A stretch of DNA of 64,000 nt from positions 1 to 64,000 of the forward strand of contig NZ_JBLBVM010000050.1 of assembly GCF_047250385.1 (NCBI RefSeq), read 5' to 3'. Shown one piece after another: positions 17,052 through 26,082 of the stretch (position 1 is the stretch's first letter; every line of letters begins with the position of its first letter). Under the pieces are notes generated by a model, which was given only the letters and a program-made list of their open reading frames with translations, had not been told where the DNA came from and did not search any database. Position numbers and translations under genes: made by a program. The stretch comes from Glaciecola sp047250385 (GTDB taxonomy: Bacteria > Pseudomonadota > Gammaproteobacteria > Enterobacterales > Alteromonadaceae).

Positions 17052-18695
17052 ATGGGAAAGCTAGGGATAAAAATAATAATAGCAATAAGCACCATCCTGT
17101 CAGCTCAGGGGCATAGTTCAATAAATTCGATAATACTTTTTGATGGTCAATTCAACAATTCAGGAAGAACAGTCGATAGCAGTGTAGAATGGGACGTTAA
17201 TGATACTTTTTCTGGATACTTGACACTTGATAGTTCTTTTGTATTGGAAGCCCCTGAGCCTTTCGAGCAACAATTTTCGCTGGGGAATCTCGGTGCAACT
17301 ATTTATTCAGATGAACTCGGAAAGACAGTCGGTGGTGGAAGCTTTGTTGAGTTTTATTACGATGCGAATGGAGATAAAATCAAGAATGTCTTCGATGGGC
17401 CAACTGACTCTACTCATTTAATAACAAGGTTCAATTCTTCTTCAGAAGCAGCATTTCCAACATTTGAGTTTGACTTTACTGAACTTAGCAATGAAAGCAT
17501 CGAATTTTCAATGTCTAATGCCCTTGGGGGGTACTCTGAAAGTTCTATCACCGATGTTGTCAGTTATAATTTAGATGATATCCAACAAAGTGTTTTTATT
17601 GACTGGAGTAGTGTTAATCCAGTAGGCTTTGTACAAACTCAAACGAGTGATGGGTGGGACACTATCGCTGACTATTCTGTGGTTGGCAGTAACACGAAAT
17701 ACCAGTCCGTAACTCAGGCTTCGCGCCGCTCAATACTTGCTGAGACACGAGCAATATTCGAACGTTCTGGTTTAAATAATATAGCAATTTTTGATGATGT
17801 AAGATTGTTTGATATTTTTAACACTGACAATAACGTTACCACGGTAAACTTCCACGACGAACTTAACTTTGATAAAAGTTTATATGGAATCGCTTATGAA
17901 GGTGTTGATTTCAAGAACCAAACAAAGAATGACAACGTAACAGTTTTCTGGAATGAATCATATGATTTACCAAACAACGTAGATTTTATTAATAATGAGC
18001 AATACTATAATTTTGCTCATACGATAGCTCACGAGGTAGGACATGCAATGGGAGCCGCTCATATTGATGCTCCTGGATTAAACAATACTATGGAACGGTT
18101 TTTCTTTGAACCAGTCACTTTTTATGATGGTGTTGCTGATATAGATGATGAGGGAAACTTTTTAACACACAATCCTCGTTGGCATTTAGGCCGATATGGA
18201 AATGGTGAAAGTAAGCAAGAATTATCAGTAAAAAATATAGAGGCTGGAACATATGACAGACTTCCTGCATTTATATCGAGACTCGATTTCACACTGGAAA
18301 ACATTGACTTGCAAGACGCAAAAGTAGGTTATTTCTTGGGTGAGGGAGAGTCTCGGAGTTTTATTGATGTAACGAAAGGTGTGGGTCTATTTCAAGGCTC
18401 AGTTTACACTCCTCCTCATGTACTCGAATTGATTGTTATAGGAAAATCAGACCGTTCGCTAACTAACTATGACGTTGCATCTGACATTTTTAATGTCGGT
18501 AACGGCTTAAACGAGCAATTCCAATTAGCATTGTCTCAATATGACTCGAGCACTGGTAGTATCGATAGTTTTGGAACCATTAGAGCACGGGTTAGCCAAG
18601 TAAGCGCACCTCCCATTGTAATACTTAGTAGCTTGTGTTTATTTGGTATATTGCTATGGAGAAAATGGCTTGAAAATTTTTCTTATATTGAATAA
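17052..18695 (+). CDS. Secreted metzincin-type metalloprotease with PEP-CTERM-like C-terminus
   Basis: The 547-residue protein begins with a signal peptide (GIKIIIAISTILSAQG). The zinc site HTIAHEVGHAMGAAHIDAPG near residue 324 gives HExxHxxGxxH, the metzincin signature. A following NNTMERFFF may supply the Met-turn. The last 28 residues are V-SAPPIVILSSLC, a hydrophobic helix and RKW, which fits a PEP-CTERM sorting signal variant with SAPP in place of PEP. Such proteins are exported and processed by an exosortase. Family knowledge supports an extracellular, cell-attached endopeptidase. It is unlike the defence genes around it. Confidence 0.8.
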   Translation: MGKLGIKIIIAISTILSAQGHSSINSIILFDGQFNNSGRTVDSSVEWDVNDTFSGYLTLDSSFVLEAPEPFEQQFSLGNLGATIYSDELGKTVGGGSFVEFYYDANGDKIKNVFDGPTDSTHLITRFNSSSEAAFPTFEFDFTELSNESIEFSMSNALGGYSESSITDVVSYNLDDIQQSVFIDWSSVNPVGFVQTQTSDGWDTIADYSVVGSNTKYQSVTQASRRSILAETRAIFERSGLNNIAIFDDVRLFDIFNTDNNVTTVNFHDELNFDKSLYGIAYEGVDFKNQTKNDNVTVFWNESYDLPNNVDFINNEQYYNFAHTIAHEVGHAMGAAHIDAPGLNNTMERFFFEPVTFYDGVADIDDEGNFLTHNPRWHLGRYGNGESKQELSVKNIEAGTYDRLPAFISRLDFTLENIDLQDAKVGYFLGEGESRSFIDVTKGVGLFQGSVYTPPHVLELIVIGKSDRSLTNYDVASDIFNVGNGLNEQFQLALSQYDSSTGSIDSFGTIRARVSQVSAPPIVILSSLCLFGILLWRKWLENFSYIE

Positions 18696-19262
18696 GGTTC
18701 ATTGAAAAGTGCATGAACAGGATTCCATTTATATTTGAGTTTTCGATAAAGTTCTAGGGTTGCATCTGCATCTGCATCTCCCATTATATACTGGCTAAGG
18801 CTCTTATTTAAGAAAGGCCTTTAGGGGGCTTTCTGTTATATTGAGAGGATTTAATAAAAAAGTGTCGTCGTATCCCAAAGCCCGTCTACTGTTGCGTAAT
18901 TTAGCAACACATTTCGGAGTCGCTTTTTATTAATTGATAACACCATGCGAAGAAAACGCCGAAGCAAAGAAGAATGGAAAGTTACGCTGAACGCTCAAAG
19001 TGTAGGACAAATTAACTCTATCGACTAGCCTTTGTGACGGCTGTAATATAATTGGATGTAATATTGTCTTTTACTTTGAACATTCGCTCTAGGGAGCGAC
19101 AACTCAAAGTTCTGAAATGACTCCTTTTCGCTCAGAGCCGACCGTTGAGCAATTTTTACGACAGTCTGCAAACTGCTGTTTATGCAACGCTATAACTGTA
19201 GTAGTCCAAGGAGCACTAACATGAAACAGAGAAAAGCATTAATAATGCCTGAAATAAATATA
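18696..19262. other. 567-bp region with an IS remnant, no intact gene
   Basis: No intact gene. It contains a short Gly/Cys-free frame resembling the start of an IS66-type accessory protein (18945-19028) and degenerate repeat scraps near 19084-19200. A 43-residue frame at 19221-19352 with aaggag upstream overlaps the end of the opposite-strand gene and is not accepted. Confidence 0.5.
18945..19028 (+). pseudogene. Possible remnant of an IS66-type TnpA start
   Basis: A 27-residue frame MRRKRRSKEEWKVTLNAQSV resembles the usual start of IS66-family TnpA proteins (basic run, then S/T-x-E-x-W). It stops soon after and no tnpB or tnpC follows. It is short, so the similarity may be chance. Confidence 0.3.
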
Positions 19263-19790
19263 CTAACTCTCAGCAATATTGATTGGATTTACTCTCTTAT
19301 GTTTATCTGCTCTATAACTCGTAAAGTCCAATCGCTGTCTGTAAAATTCTGAGTGGCTCTTGTAAGTAACGCTATTCTTGGCTAAGTGTTGCAGAAAAAA
19401 CACCTGCTCAACTTCCAGCCTTCGCAGATTCTCATACTGATCCTTCACTCCCAGCAATCTATAACACGCAAATTCGAGTGCAAACTCAACAAAAGCACCC
19501 TTTGACACTCTAAGTTCACCGGAAGTATAAACGAGCTGATTGTTTACACCTTCTGAAAGAGGTACGTCAAATCGAACAAGCCCTTCAGCTTTACGAGCTT
19601 GCTCCAACAATTTGAATCCTTCTTCGTTATTTCTACCAACACTGTAAATATTCCTTCTACCGAGTAAGAATTCAATTTCATTCTCAATGAAATATCTAGA
19701 CCAGAATGTGGATTTCAAACCCAAGCTCTTACACATGAATTTAAAGTTAGTTGCTGAAGATTCTGAAATTTGGAATGTACGATTTTGCAT
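19263..19790 (-). CDS. Double ribbon-helix-helix-like protein divergent from tnsA
   Basis: 175 residues. Two similar modules are visible, each a short strand followed by two helices: RTFQISESSATNFKFMCKSL with FWSRYFIENEIEFLL (3-44), and LVRFDVPLSEGVNNQLVYTS with AFVEFALEFACYRLL (about 72-114). This is the pattern of ribbon-helix-helix DNA-binding folds in tandem. A charged C-terminal tail follows. It is the gene nearest to tnsA and is transcribed away from it across a 570-bp AT-rich gap. I infer a transposition or tns-operon regulator. No family recognised. Confidence 0.6.
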   Translation of the reverse strand: MQNRTFQISESSATNFKFMCKSLGLKSTFWSRYFIENEIEFLLGRRNIYSVGRNNEEGFKLLEQARKAEGLVRFDVPLSEGVNNQLVYTSGELRVSKGAFVEFALEFACYRLLGVKDQYENLRRLEVEQVFFLQHLAKNSVTYKSHSEFYRQRLDFTSYRADKHKRVNPINIAES

Positions 19791-20363
19791 TTTAATTAAC
19801 CCATTGATTTAAAAGCACGAATTTTTTCGTAAAATAAAAAATAAAGAAAAAAAACACGCTAAATTACTTAAAAAAACAAGAATTATAAGCCATATACGTC
19901 AATTAATGTCCACATTTCGTCAATCATCATGAAAATATACAAGTAAAGGCCTAAAATAGGATGTTTATTTTTTACATCAAAAATCGGAACTCATTTCTAG
20001 CAACCATAAAATCAATAAGTTAGCTAAAATCGTCGAGCTAAAAACAAACAGTTTTAGTATAAAATTTAACCTTGTTTACTTTTGGTAAAATAGCCTTTTT
20101 AATGTATCAGAGCGTTGTTTTTGGAACTCTAAACTTGTTATTCGAAGCTAATAATACTTTTCGTGAAATTAGTGTGTTTGATCACTCGGAACCGAGCCAA
20201 TTTAAAGTGCGAGGAGCAAAATAGAATGGGGTAAATGCTTTACAAAACCTTTAAATATAGTCTAGAACAGATGTATGGGCAAGAAAAAACGGATTTATTT
20301 TTCGCGATTTTTTACAAATATTGTCATTTATGATTGTTAATTATTGGAAGAGAGAAACTTGTA
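19791..20363. other. AT-rich divergent control region before tnsA
   Basis: 573 bp without a gene, very AT-rich (for example 19820-19900). It must hold promoters for tnsA and for the divergent gene. I looked for ATCCG-type TnsB repeats here and found none, so there is no sign of an internal transposon end. Confidence 0.5.
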
Positions 20364-21002
20364 ATGCAAAGAAAGAGAACATTACCTCGCACGAGTCGCG
20401 TATTGAATATCACGCATTTCTATTCAATGAAAAACGGAAAATCAATATATTGCGAGAGTAAGCTTGAGCGAGATGTCATGCTTACACTTGAATTTGATAC
20501 CAATATTCGAGCATATACCAGTCAACCACTCTCTATAATTTATGAACTAAATGACAAAGAAACTCGCTACACCCCAGATCTTTTAGTGCAGACGGTGACT
20601 GGCGACTTGTACTTCATCGAAATTAAACCTCATTCGATTTTCCAGCTTGAAAAAAACAAACAAAAGTTCGCATTTCTTATAGCTCACTTTCGAAATAAAT
20701 ATCAGCGAGAGCTTCAACTAGTGAGCTGTCATGACATTTATATCGGAGCACAAATACCCAATTTAGATTCACTTTATCGATTCAAAAAATTCAATGTCAC
20801 TCAAGCAGCAAAAGTGCTCTTCGGTGAGCTTCCGAATGTGATTGATTCAACGATCTATCGACAACTACGCCGCGATGAAAACAAACATCTTTACAACGAT
20901 TTCATGACATTACTAGCACACAATTTCTTTCATTTTGATATCACAAAAAATTTTGAATCCACACAGTCGTTCTTTAAGAAAAGGGAAACGTCATGCAAAT
21001 AA
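20364..21002 (+). CDS. tnsA: TnsA-type transposition endonuclease
   Basis: TnsA cuts the 5' strands at the ends of Tn7-like elements, giving cut-and-paste transposition with TnsB. The 212-residue product has a restriction-enzyme-like site: Glu31 in CESKLERD, Asp72 in YTPDLLV and Glu86-x-Lys88 in FIEIKP. A helical C-terminal domain for TnsC contact follows. I start at the ATG at 20364, with ggaagagag upstream, rather than at a TTG ten codons earlier. The end overlaps tnsB by 10 bases. The catalytic residues are intact. Confidence 0.93.
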   Translation: MQRKRTLPRTSRVLNITHFYSMKNGKSIYCESKLERDVMLTLEFDTNIRAYTSQPLSIIYELNDKETRYTPDLLVQTVTGDLYFIEIKPHSIFQLEKNKQKFAFLIAHFRNKYQRELQLVSCHDIYIGAQIPNLDSLYRFKKFNVTQAAKVLFGELPNVIDSTIYRQLRRDENKHLYNDFMTLLAHNFFHFDITKNFESTQSFFKKRETSCK

Positions 21003-22957
21003 TAAAGCAAGACATGCGTGTCAATTATCATAAAACACCTGCGCTAGTAAGAACTGTTGATAAAGATTTCATTATTCTTCAACTCGCGAATGACAAAAGT
21101 AAAGTGATCTCTGTTGCAGAATACTTTCAACAGACTCAAGATGGTCGCATTACACCTTATGAGCCCAGTTTAGCATTAACTAAACAAAGCGTTTTTCTCA
21201 CGTCTAAACAAAATGAACAGCTTCAGAAGATGAAAGATTATATCTCTCCACTTTTAGAAGAAGAGTCACCATGTTCTATCCGAGTCCGTCAACGTATTAT
21301 AAGTGAAGTATCAAGAAAGCGAGGAGATAGCGGGAAAAATATCCCCTCTACAAGCACTTTATACTGTTGGTATAAAACGTTTGTTAGCGACAAAGTCAAT
21401 CGAAACTACCTAAATTTGATTTTACCGAGTAACGTAAAGAGAGGACGTCATATTTCGACTGAAATTTTTGACTTATTCTCTAGTGTTGTCGACGAGTGGT
21501 ATCTTAAACCACTCAGTGAGGGAGCACTGAACAAAGAGCAAACATATAGAAAACTGAAGATTGCATTCTCACAATACAAAAGCGAGCTACCAGCTTTCGA
21601 CCGAGAAAAAGCCAAACTCTTTTCTCGCACCGTCTTTTATGAGCTTATCAACGAGTTATCACAGTTTGAGGTTGCCCAAGAGCGAGAAGGATATTCAGCT
21701 GCCTTACAACGATATCGCTATACCAAATCAGTTTACATTGCCGAACGACCACTTCAAAGAGTTCAAATTGATGCGGTTCATATCAATATCGCGTTAAGAA
21801 ATGAAAATGGCGACTATGTTGGAATGCCGGTTGTTTTTTTTGCCATTTGTATTTTTACTCGCGCAATTGTTAGCTATGTCATATCAATCGCAAAAAAGCG
21901 CAGAGAAGACTTATCGAGCGCTATCGATACAGTTAAATGTGCGTTATTACCAAAATCAGCACCTGAATATACGGAAAACGGCTGGCCACTTTACGGCAGA
22001 ATCGAATCGATTCAGTTTGATTCGGGTATTTTTGCCTCCCAAACCTTTAAGAACTTTCTTGAAAGTATGCAGATCGAAGGGATTCAAAATCCGCCTAAAA
22101 AGTCCTGGCGTAATGCCTTTATAGAACGATTTAATCGTACTTTTCGTGAGCAATGCTGTAGAAAAATACCAGGATACGCGGGTAAAAACGAAGGAAGAAA
22201 AGACTCCACTGTTATACAAATGCTGCCATACACAACTCACGAGGAATTCAAAAAAATAGTGGATTGTTTCATACTAGATATCTATCACCAATCCCCCCAC
22301 AAAGGATTGGACGGGAAGTCTCCAGCGCAAGTGAGTCAAGAATATAATGACATCGTAACAATAATGCCTCCAGAGCTCATCGCTTCAATTGATGATTTTC
22401 GCGGAATAAAATCGACCGGCACGATTCAAGCCCATAAGGGTATAGAGAAAAATTATCATTTCTATCACAGCGAACAACTACGCGAATATTACGTAGCAAT
22501 CGTCGGCTCAAAGAAAGTCAATCCGCGAGTCACATTTTTTTACTCTGAAAATGACATATCGAAAATTTCAGTTCTAAATGAAAAAACTGGAGAACTGTTT
22601 AATGTCCCTTCTATCACCCTAAATGAACCAATTTCGCTAGCTGAAGACAGAGCAAGGCGAAAGGGTGAAAACAACTTTGATAAGCCTATTGTGTATGATT
22701 CGATGACGCCAATCATCAACGATATAACTAGCAGAGCTAAAACGGAGAAAAGTGAAAACAAGAAAAGGCGCAAGGCAAATCAGCAAAACAAAGCTAAACA
22801 CAAAGCTAATCTAACGGACGAAGCACTTTCTAAACTGCTTAAACCTTCGCCAATTCATGGGAAATCTCGACACGTTGATCGAAAACCAACTCCAACCAAG
22901 ACCAAGACAGAAGCGTGTCGCTCACGTAAGAAAAACGTTTCAAAATTTGATACTTAA
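20993..22957 (+). CDS. tnsB: TnsB-type DDE transposase
   Basis: TnsB binds the end repeats and joins 3' ends to target DNA. The 654-residue protein has an rve/RNase H core with Asp near 259 (QIDAVH), Asp near 341 (FDSGIF) and Glu near 376 (FIERFNRT), a complete DDE triad. N-terminal helices should bind the ends and a Mu-transposase-like C-terminal domain follows. The last 70 residues are Lys/Arg-rich and should contact TnsC. The ATG follows AAGGGAAA and lies inside the end of tnsA, so translation is coupled. Confidence 0.95.
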   Translation: MQIIKQDMRVNYHKTPALVRTVDKDFIILQLANDKSKVISVAEYFQQTQDGRITPYEPSLALTKQSVFLTSKQNEQLQKMKDYISPLLEEESPCSIRVRQRIISEVSRKRGDSGKNIPSTSTLYCWYKTFVSDKVNRNYLNLILPSNVKRGRHISTEIFDLFSSVVDEWYLKPLSEGALNKEQTYRKLKIAFSQYKSELPAFDREKAKLFSRTVFYELINELSQFEVAQEREGYSAALQRYRYTKSVYIAERPLQRVQIDAVHINIALRNENGDYVGMPVVFFAICIFTRAIVSYVISIAKKRREDLSSAIDTVKCALLPKSAPEYTENGWPLYGRIESIQFDSGIFASQTFKNFLESMQIEGIQNPPKKSWRNAFIERFNRTFREQCCRKIPGYAGKNEGRKDSTVIQMLPYTTHEEFKKIVDCFILDIYHQSPHKGLDGKSPAQVSQEYNDIVTIMPPELIASIDDFRGIKSTGTIQAHKGIEKNYHFYHSEQLREYYVAIVGSKKVNPRVTFFYSENDISKISVLNEKTGELFNVPSITLNEPISLAEDRARRKGENNFDKPIVYDSMTPIINDITSRAKTEKSENKKRRKANQQNKAKHKANLTDEALSKLLKPSPIHGKSRHVDRKPTPTKTKTEACRSRKKNVSKFDT

Positions 22958-22984
22958 TTTTCACTCCAAATAGAGGTACTTACA

Positions 22985-23941
22985 TTGCAGTTTTCGTTGT
23001 CGAAGGAATCTTATCGATTTGTTGATTATTATTCTGATATACCAAAGTTCTCTGACGTGTTTCTTGAAATTGATGACGTCATTTTGTCTCGTCATCTTGA
23101 AACTTGCGGCGGGCTTCTGATCGGGGCACCAGGGACTGGTAAAACGACGCTTTGCAAGCGCTTTATTGAAACCAGAGCGAATGCGTCAAAAGTTAGTGCG
23201 CGAGAATTCGGGGTTTATGTAGAAAGTCCAGGCTCATCAATCACTGAGCTATTGACCGAAATATTGCGTGCTTTAGACGATATAGCTCCAGAAAAGGGAA
23301 CTATTGCATCAAAGCAACATCGTATTATTACACTGATAAATAACTTGGATATTAAAGTCGTTTTTTTAGATGAAATTCAAGTTGTTTTGCCAACCAGCCG
23401 GCTTTTACCAACATCAAAGATACTGAAAATCATCAAGGAACTTGTCAACAAGACGAATTGCGCCTGGGTAGTCGCCGGTGTTCCAGAATCGGCTCAAATT
23501 TTATCTATAGATGCACAAATATCAGAGCGCTTTACTAGAACATTTAAATTAACTTCGTTTTGCATGCTAGACAATGAAAGCACCCTCGACTTTTTTGAAT
23601 ATCTCATCGATATATTGGCCCATATAAAAAGAAAAATGCCCTTTTTTAGTTGTCTCAACGACTCAATCACCGATGATGGTTTTGAGTATAAGACCGACAT
23701 AAATTACGACAATTTACTTCGTTTTCTGCTTGCAACAAAAGGAAAGCCTAGACAAATTCGGCATTTGCTCTCTGAATGTATTCACCACACTCAGCCCTCA
23801 CAGAAAATCAACTTACAAACGTTAGCCGACTTGTATGAACGTGTTTTTTCAACAGAATTTAACATGTCCAAAAATAATCCTTTTCGTGGATCCATCAAAG
23901 AAGTCAAAAGACTACTAATAAAAGAGAATTTATATGCCTAA
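22985..23941 (+). CDS. tnsC: TnsC-type AAA+ transposition regulator
   Basis: TnsC is the ATPase that links the target selector to TnsAB and gives target immunity. The 318-residue product has Walker A GAPGTGKTT near 47, Walker B VVFLDEIQ near 125 and a sensor region with GVPESA and FTRTFKL near 163-190. Translation probably starts at TTG 22985, eight bases after GAGG; no in-frame ATG fits better. The end overlaps tniQ by eight bases. Confidence 0.92.
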   Translation: MQFSLSKESYRFVDYYSDIPKFSDVFLEIDDVILSRHLETCGGLLIGAPGTGKTTLCKRFIETRANASKVSAREFGVYVESPGSSITELLTEILRALDDIAPEKGTIASKQHRIITLINNLDIKVVFLDEIQVVLPTSRLLPTSKILKIIKELVNKTNCAWVVAGVPESAQILSIDAQISERFTRTFKLTSFCMLDNESTLDFFEYLIDILAHIKRKMPFFSCLNDSITDDGFEYKTDINYDNLLRFLLATKGKPRQIRHLLSECIHHTQPSQKINLQTLADLYERVFSTEFNMSKNNPFRGSIKEVKRLLIKENLYA

Positions 23942-25649
23942 AGTTTTTCGTATTAACCTAAAGCCGGAAGTTGGCGAGTTGTTCAAAGGTTTTTTGTTAA
24001 GGTTAGCAAAAGAAAATGGATTTATGACAATAAAAGAAATGTTCAGTGCAATTGGCATGGTATACACAAGTTCCTGCTTTAAACGAACGAGCAAAATGCA
24101 CAAAGATTTGTTTAGCACGCTCGCACCAATGCTCAATTTTAAAGTAGATTCACTACAGCAATGCTTTGAATCGTTGAATTTCTTCGAAATAGAAAATAAA
24201 GACGCCTCTCTATCAATTCAAACGAATACTCCTTCCGTCTGTATCAAATGTTTAAAAGATAGCGGCTTCATTCGTGAAAATTGGCAGCAATATCACGTTA
24301 CATATTGCAAATTTCACTCCGGCGAATTGAACACTCACTGTCCTAGCTGTGCTGAAAGACTCTCCTGGAACGCAGATATATTTTCCGGCTGCAATCGATG
24401 TGGCTACCGCTGGTGCGAACACGTTTTACAATTGTCAGAGGAGCCAGAACATCTCCGCTTTATAGAAAAATTAACGGGTAGAAAAGAAGAAACTATATTT
24501 CTCTCTTCACTTTATAAAGCTTTTTGCGAATTAGCACAGCCTTATTCATTTGCACCCACGAAGGTTGACTTTAATCAATATAACAATAGTGAATTAAGTA
24601 ATCAGTTTACGCATGCGTTTCAACTAATTACCAGTAAGGCATCAATGTTATTATTTACAGAAAGTATTCATTCTAAACTGGCGAATACGATGCAGTTTGT
24701 TTCATTTGAATTACTAAAAAAACTTGAACATCCGATTAAAAATATCCGCCCAAACTTTTTTCAGTACGATACCGCAAACAATAGAGCGTTGATGACTACA
24801 AAGATGGGTAAAACGTTGATTACGGAGGTGCAAGTTGGACGATTACTTGGTATACCGCCTGTGACTGTGCGCTCGCTTAGTAAATTGGGACAATTTTCCT
24901 CAATAAACTACAACAGAAGCCGACAGTACGATTTGTACGAAATTGATAGTTTCATGCTTACCTGGTCAAAGAGAGCGTCGCCAATTCAAGCCGACGAGAT
25001 ACATCTGCTATCAAGTCTAACTACTTTACACACCATGTCAGTGAAGCACCTTCAAAGCGAAGCCGAAGCTTTAAACTCTTTACTAAAAAGCAACCTATCG
25101 GTATACGTTGCGCCCGCAGCTAAAAACCTAAATGACTTCTATGTAGATAGAAACGACTTTTTAGCACTGATTTCTACTCAATATGACGATGTAACCTCCC
25201 ATCTTCTAAGCTATACAGAGCTGGGCGAATATCTCTGCACTAATCGCTTAAAAGTATCGGAGTATGCAGAAGCTTTTGGATGGAAGCCTGTATTAACAAG
25301 CCGCAATGTCAAAAAATTTGACAGGCAAGATGTGTACGAGACGATGGAGTCTCACATTTTTCTGGACAGGTGGTGCGGTTTTAAACCGTACCCTAAAAAC
25401 GGATTAGATACTTATCTTCAGCAACACGGATTACGACCCGTTTTGAGTGCCAGAAAAGGTACAAGTCTTCATGTCTATATAAAATCGTCTAAGTTGATTG
25501 AATTAATTGAGCTATACGAGCAGCTTTGGCTACAACTTCAACCTCCGAATATTGTTCGTGAACGATGTAAAAATAAAAATATTCCATTCGTACAAATTAA
25601 CAACAAACTGCTGATGCATGACTTTCAGCTCTATCCATATCCAGCCTAG
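23934..25649 (+). CDS. tniQ: TniQ/TnsD-type target selector
   Basis: The 571-residue product begins with a TniQ domain (GFLLRLAKENGFMTIKEMF near 20). A zinc-finger block follows at about 100-165, with CIKC, CPSC and CNRCGYRWCEH. The second half has two MerR/excisionase-like winged helix modules, near 300-345 (VGRLLGIPPVTVRSLSKLGQ) and 430-475 (LGEYLCTNRLKVSEYAEAFG). Length matches the large TnsD branch, which reads a fixed chromosomal site, rather than the short TniQ of CRISPR-associated elements. I infer that it recognises the lexA-plsB junction. It lies closest to the plsB-side end. Confidence 0.92.
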   Translation: MPKVFRINLKPEVGELFKGFLLRLAKENGFMTIKEMFSAIGMVYTSSCFKRTSKMHKDLFSTLAPMLNFKVDSLQQCFESLNFFEIENKDASLSIQTNTPSVCIKCLKDSGFIRENWQQYHVTYCKFHSGELNTHCPSCAERLSWNADIFSGCNRCGYRWCEHVLQLSEEPEHLRFIEKLTGRKEETIFLSSLYKAFCELAQPYSFAPTKVDFNQYNNSELSNQFTHAFQLITSKASMLLFTESIHSKLANTMQFVSFELLKKLEHPIKNIRPNFFQYDTANNRALMTTKMGKTLITEVQVGRLLGIPPVTVRSLSKLGQFSSINYNRSRQYDLYEIDSFMLTWSKRASPIQADEIHLLSSLTTLHTMSVKHLQSEAEALNSLLKSNLSVYVAPAAKNLNDFYVDRNDFLALISTQYDDVTSHLLSYTELGEYLCTNRLKVSEYAEAFGWKPVLTSRNVKKFDRQDVYETMESHIFLDRWCGFKPYPKNGLDTYLQQHGLRPVLSARKGTSLHVYIKSSKLIELIELYEQLWLQLQPPNIVRERCKNKNIPFVQINNKLLMHDFQLYPYPA

Positions 25650-25669
25650 CTTTTAACTCCACTATGTTA

Positions 25670-25692
25670 AGCAAGCCTAACTGCGGCTTGCT
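25670..25692 (+). terminator. Weak terminator or hairpin after tniQ
   Basis: AGCAAGCC and GGCTTGCT form an 8-bp stem with a 7-base loop, 20 bp after the tniQ stop. The downstream T-run is poor (tctattt), so termination may be partial. Confidence 0.4.
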
Positions 25693-25816
25693 CTATTTAA
25701 GTCTACGCCAACGACTGACGTTTATACTCTTGCATAATAAAAATTTTCTGATACTTTAAGTAAATCATCGTATATTGTTAATACTTATTAATAGCTCGTG
25801 AGCAATATTTGTGTTT

Positions 25817-25950
25817 GAGTTCAGACTCAACTCGGATTTTGTTAGCTCAGTTCATGTTTAAACCGGATAAATTAAATTCCAATTCCGGATTTTCCCTCTA
25901 ACTTATTGATTTATAAAAACGCTGAATTTAGTTCTAAACTGGATCCCACA
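25817..25950. repeat. Right transposon end with four TnsB-type binding repeats
   Basis: Read inward from the tip on the minus strand, four repeats share ATCC[A/G]: ATCCAGTTTAGAACTAAATT (terminal), AAATCCGGAATTGGAATTTA (25892-25872), TATCCGGTTTAAACATGAAC (25869-25850) and AAATCCGAGTTGAGTCTGAA (25839-25820). Tn7 has four sites in its right end as well. The shared core with the left end is WATCCGRNTTKA. Confidence 0.75.
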
Positions 25951-26082
25951 AATTCACTTTTGTTTAAAAACTATCCTTTTCGCAACAATCGCTTAAGTGA
26001 CATGCTAGTGAAAAAGGAATTGAAGAAATGTACAAATGTCATGTTATTATTCATTTGTATTGATTCATATCAGGAAGACTAC

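Larger units (their letters stand above)
1269..25950. mobile_element. Tn7-like transposon inserted between lexA and plsB, defence cargo
   Basis: The two ends are inverted repeats: 1269 onward reads TGTGGGATCCGGTTTA, and the complement of 25950 downward reads TGTGGGATCCAGTTTA (15 of 16 identical, starting TGT as Tn7 does). Internal ATCCG-type repeats follow on both sides. TnsA, TnsB, TnsC and TniQ genes lie at the plsB end. Flanking bases are AAATT on the left and AATTC on the right, so the shared part is AATT. A perfect 5-bp duplication appears only if the last A of the right end is counted (AAATT at 1264-1268 and 25950-25954). No tnsE and no CRISPR-Cas genes are visible. Almost all cargo with a recognisable function is defence-related. 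Confidence 0.93.

Noticed and set aside
19221..19352. 43-residue frame with a good aaggag site
   Set aside because: It overlaps the last 90 bases of the better supported opposite-strand gene and has no recognisable features; a small peptide cannot be fully excluded.
19791..20363. Second, internal transposon end upstream of tnsA
   Set aside because: No ATCCG-type repeats or TGTGGG tip are seen there, so one element spanning 1269-25950 is the simpler reading.
25906..26082. Upstream extension of the plsB frame by 59 codons
   Set aside because: It begins inside the transposon end (tip at 25950), lacks a binding site, and the residues from MSGARAFF onward match the normal PlsB start.
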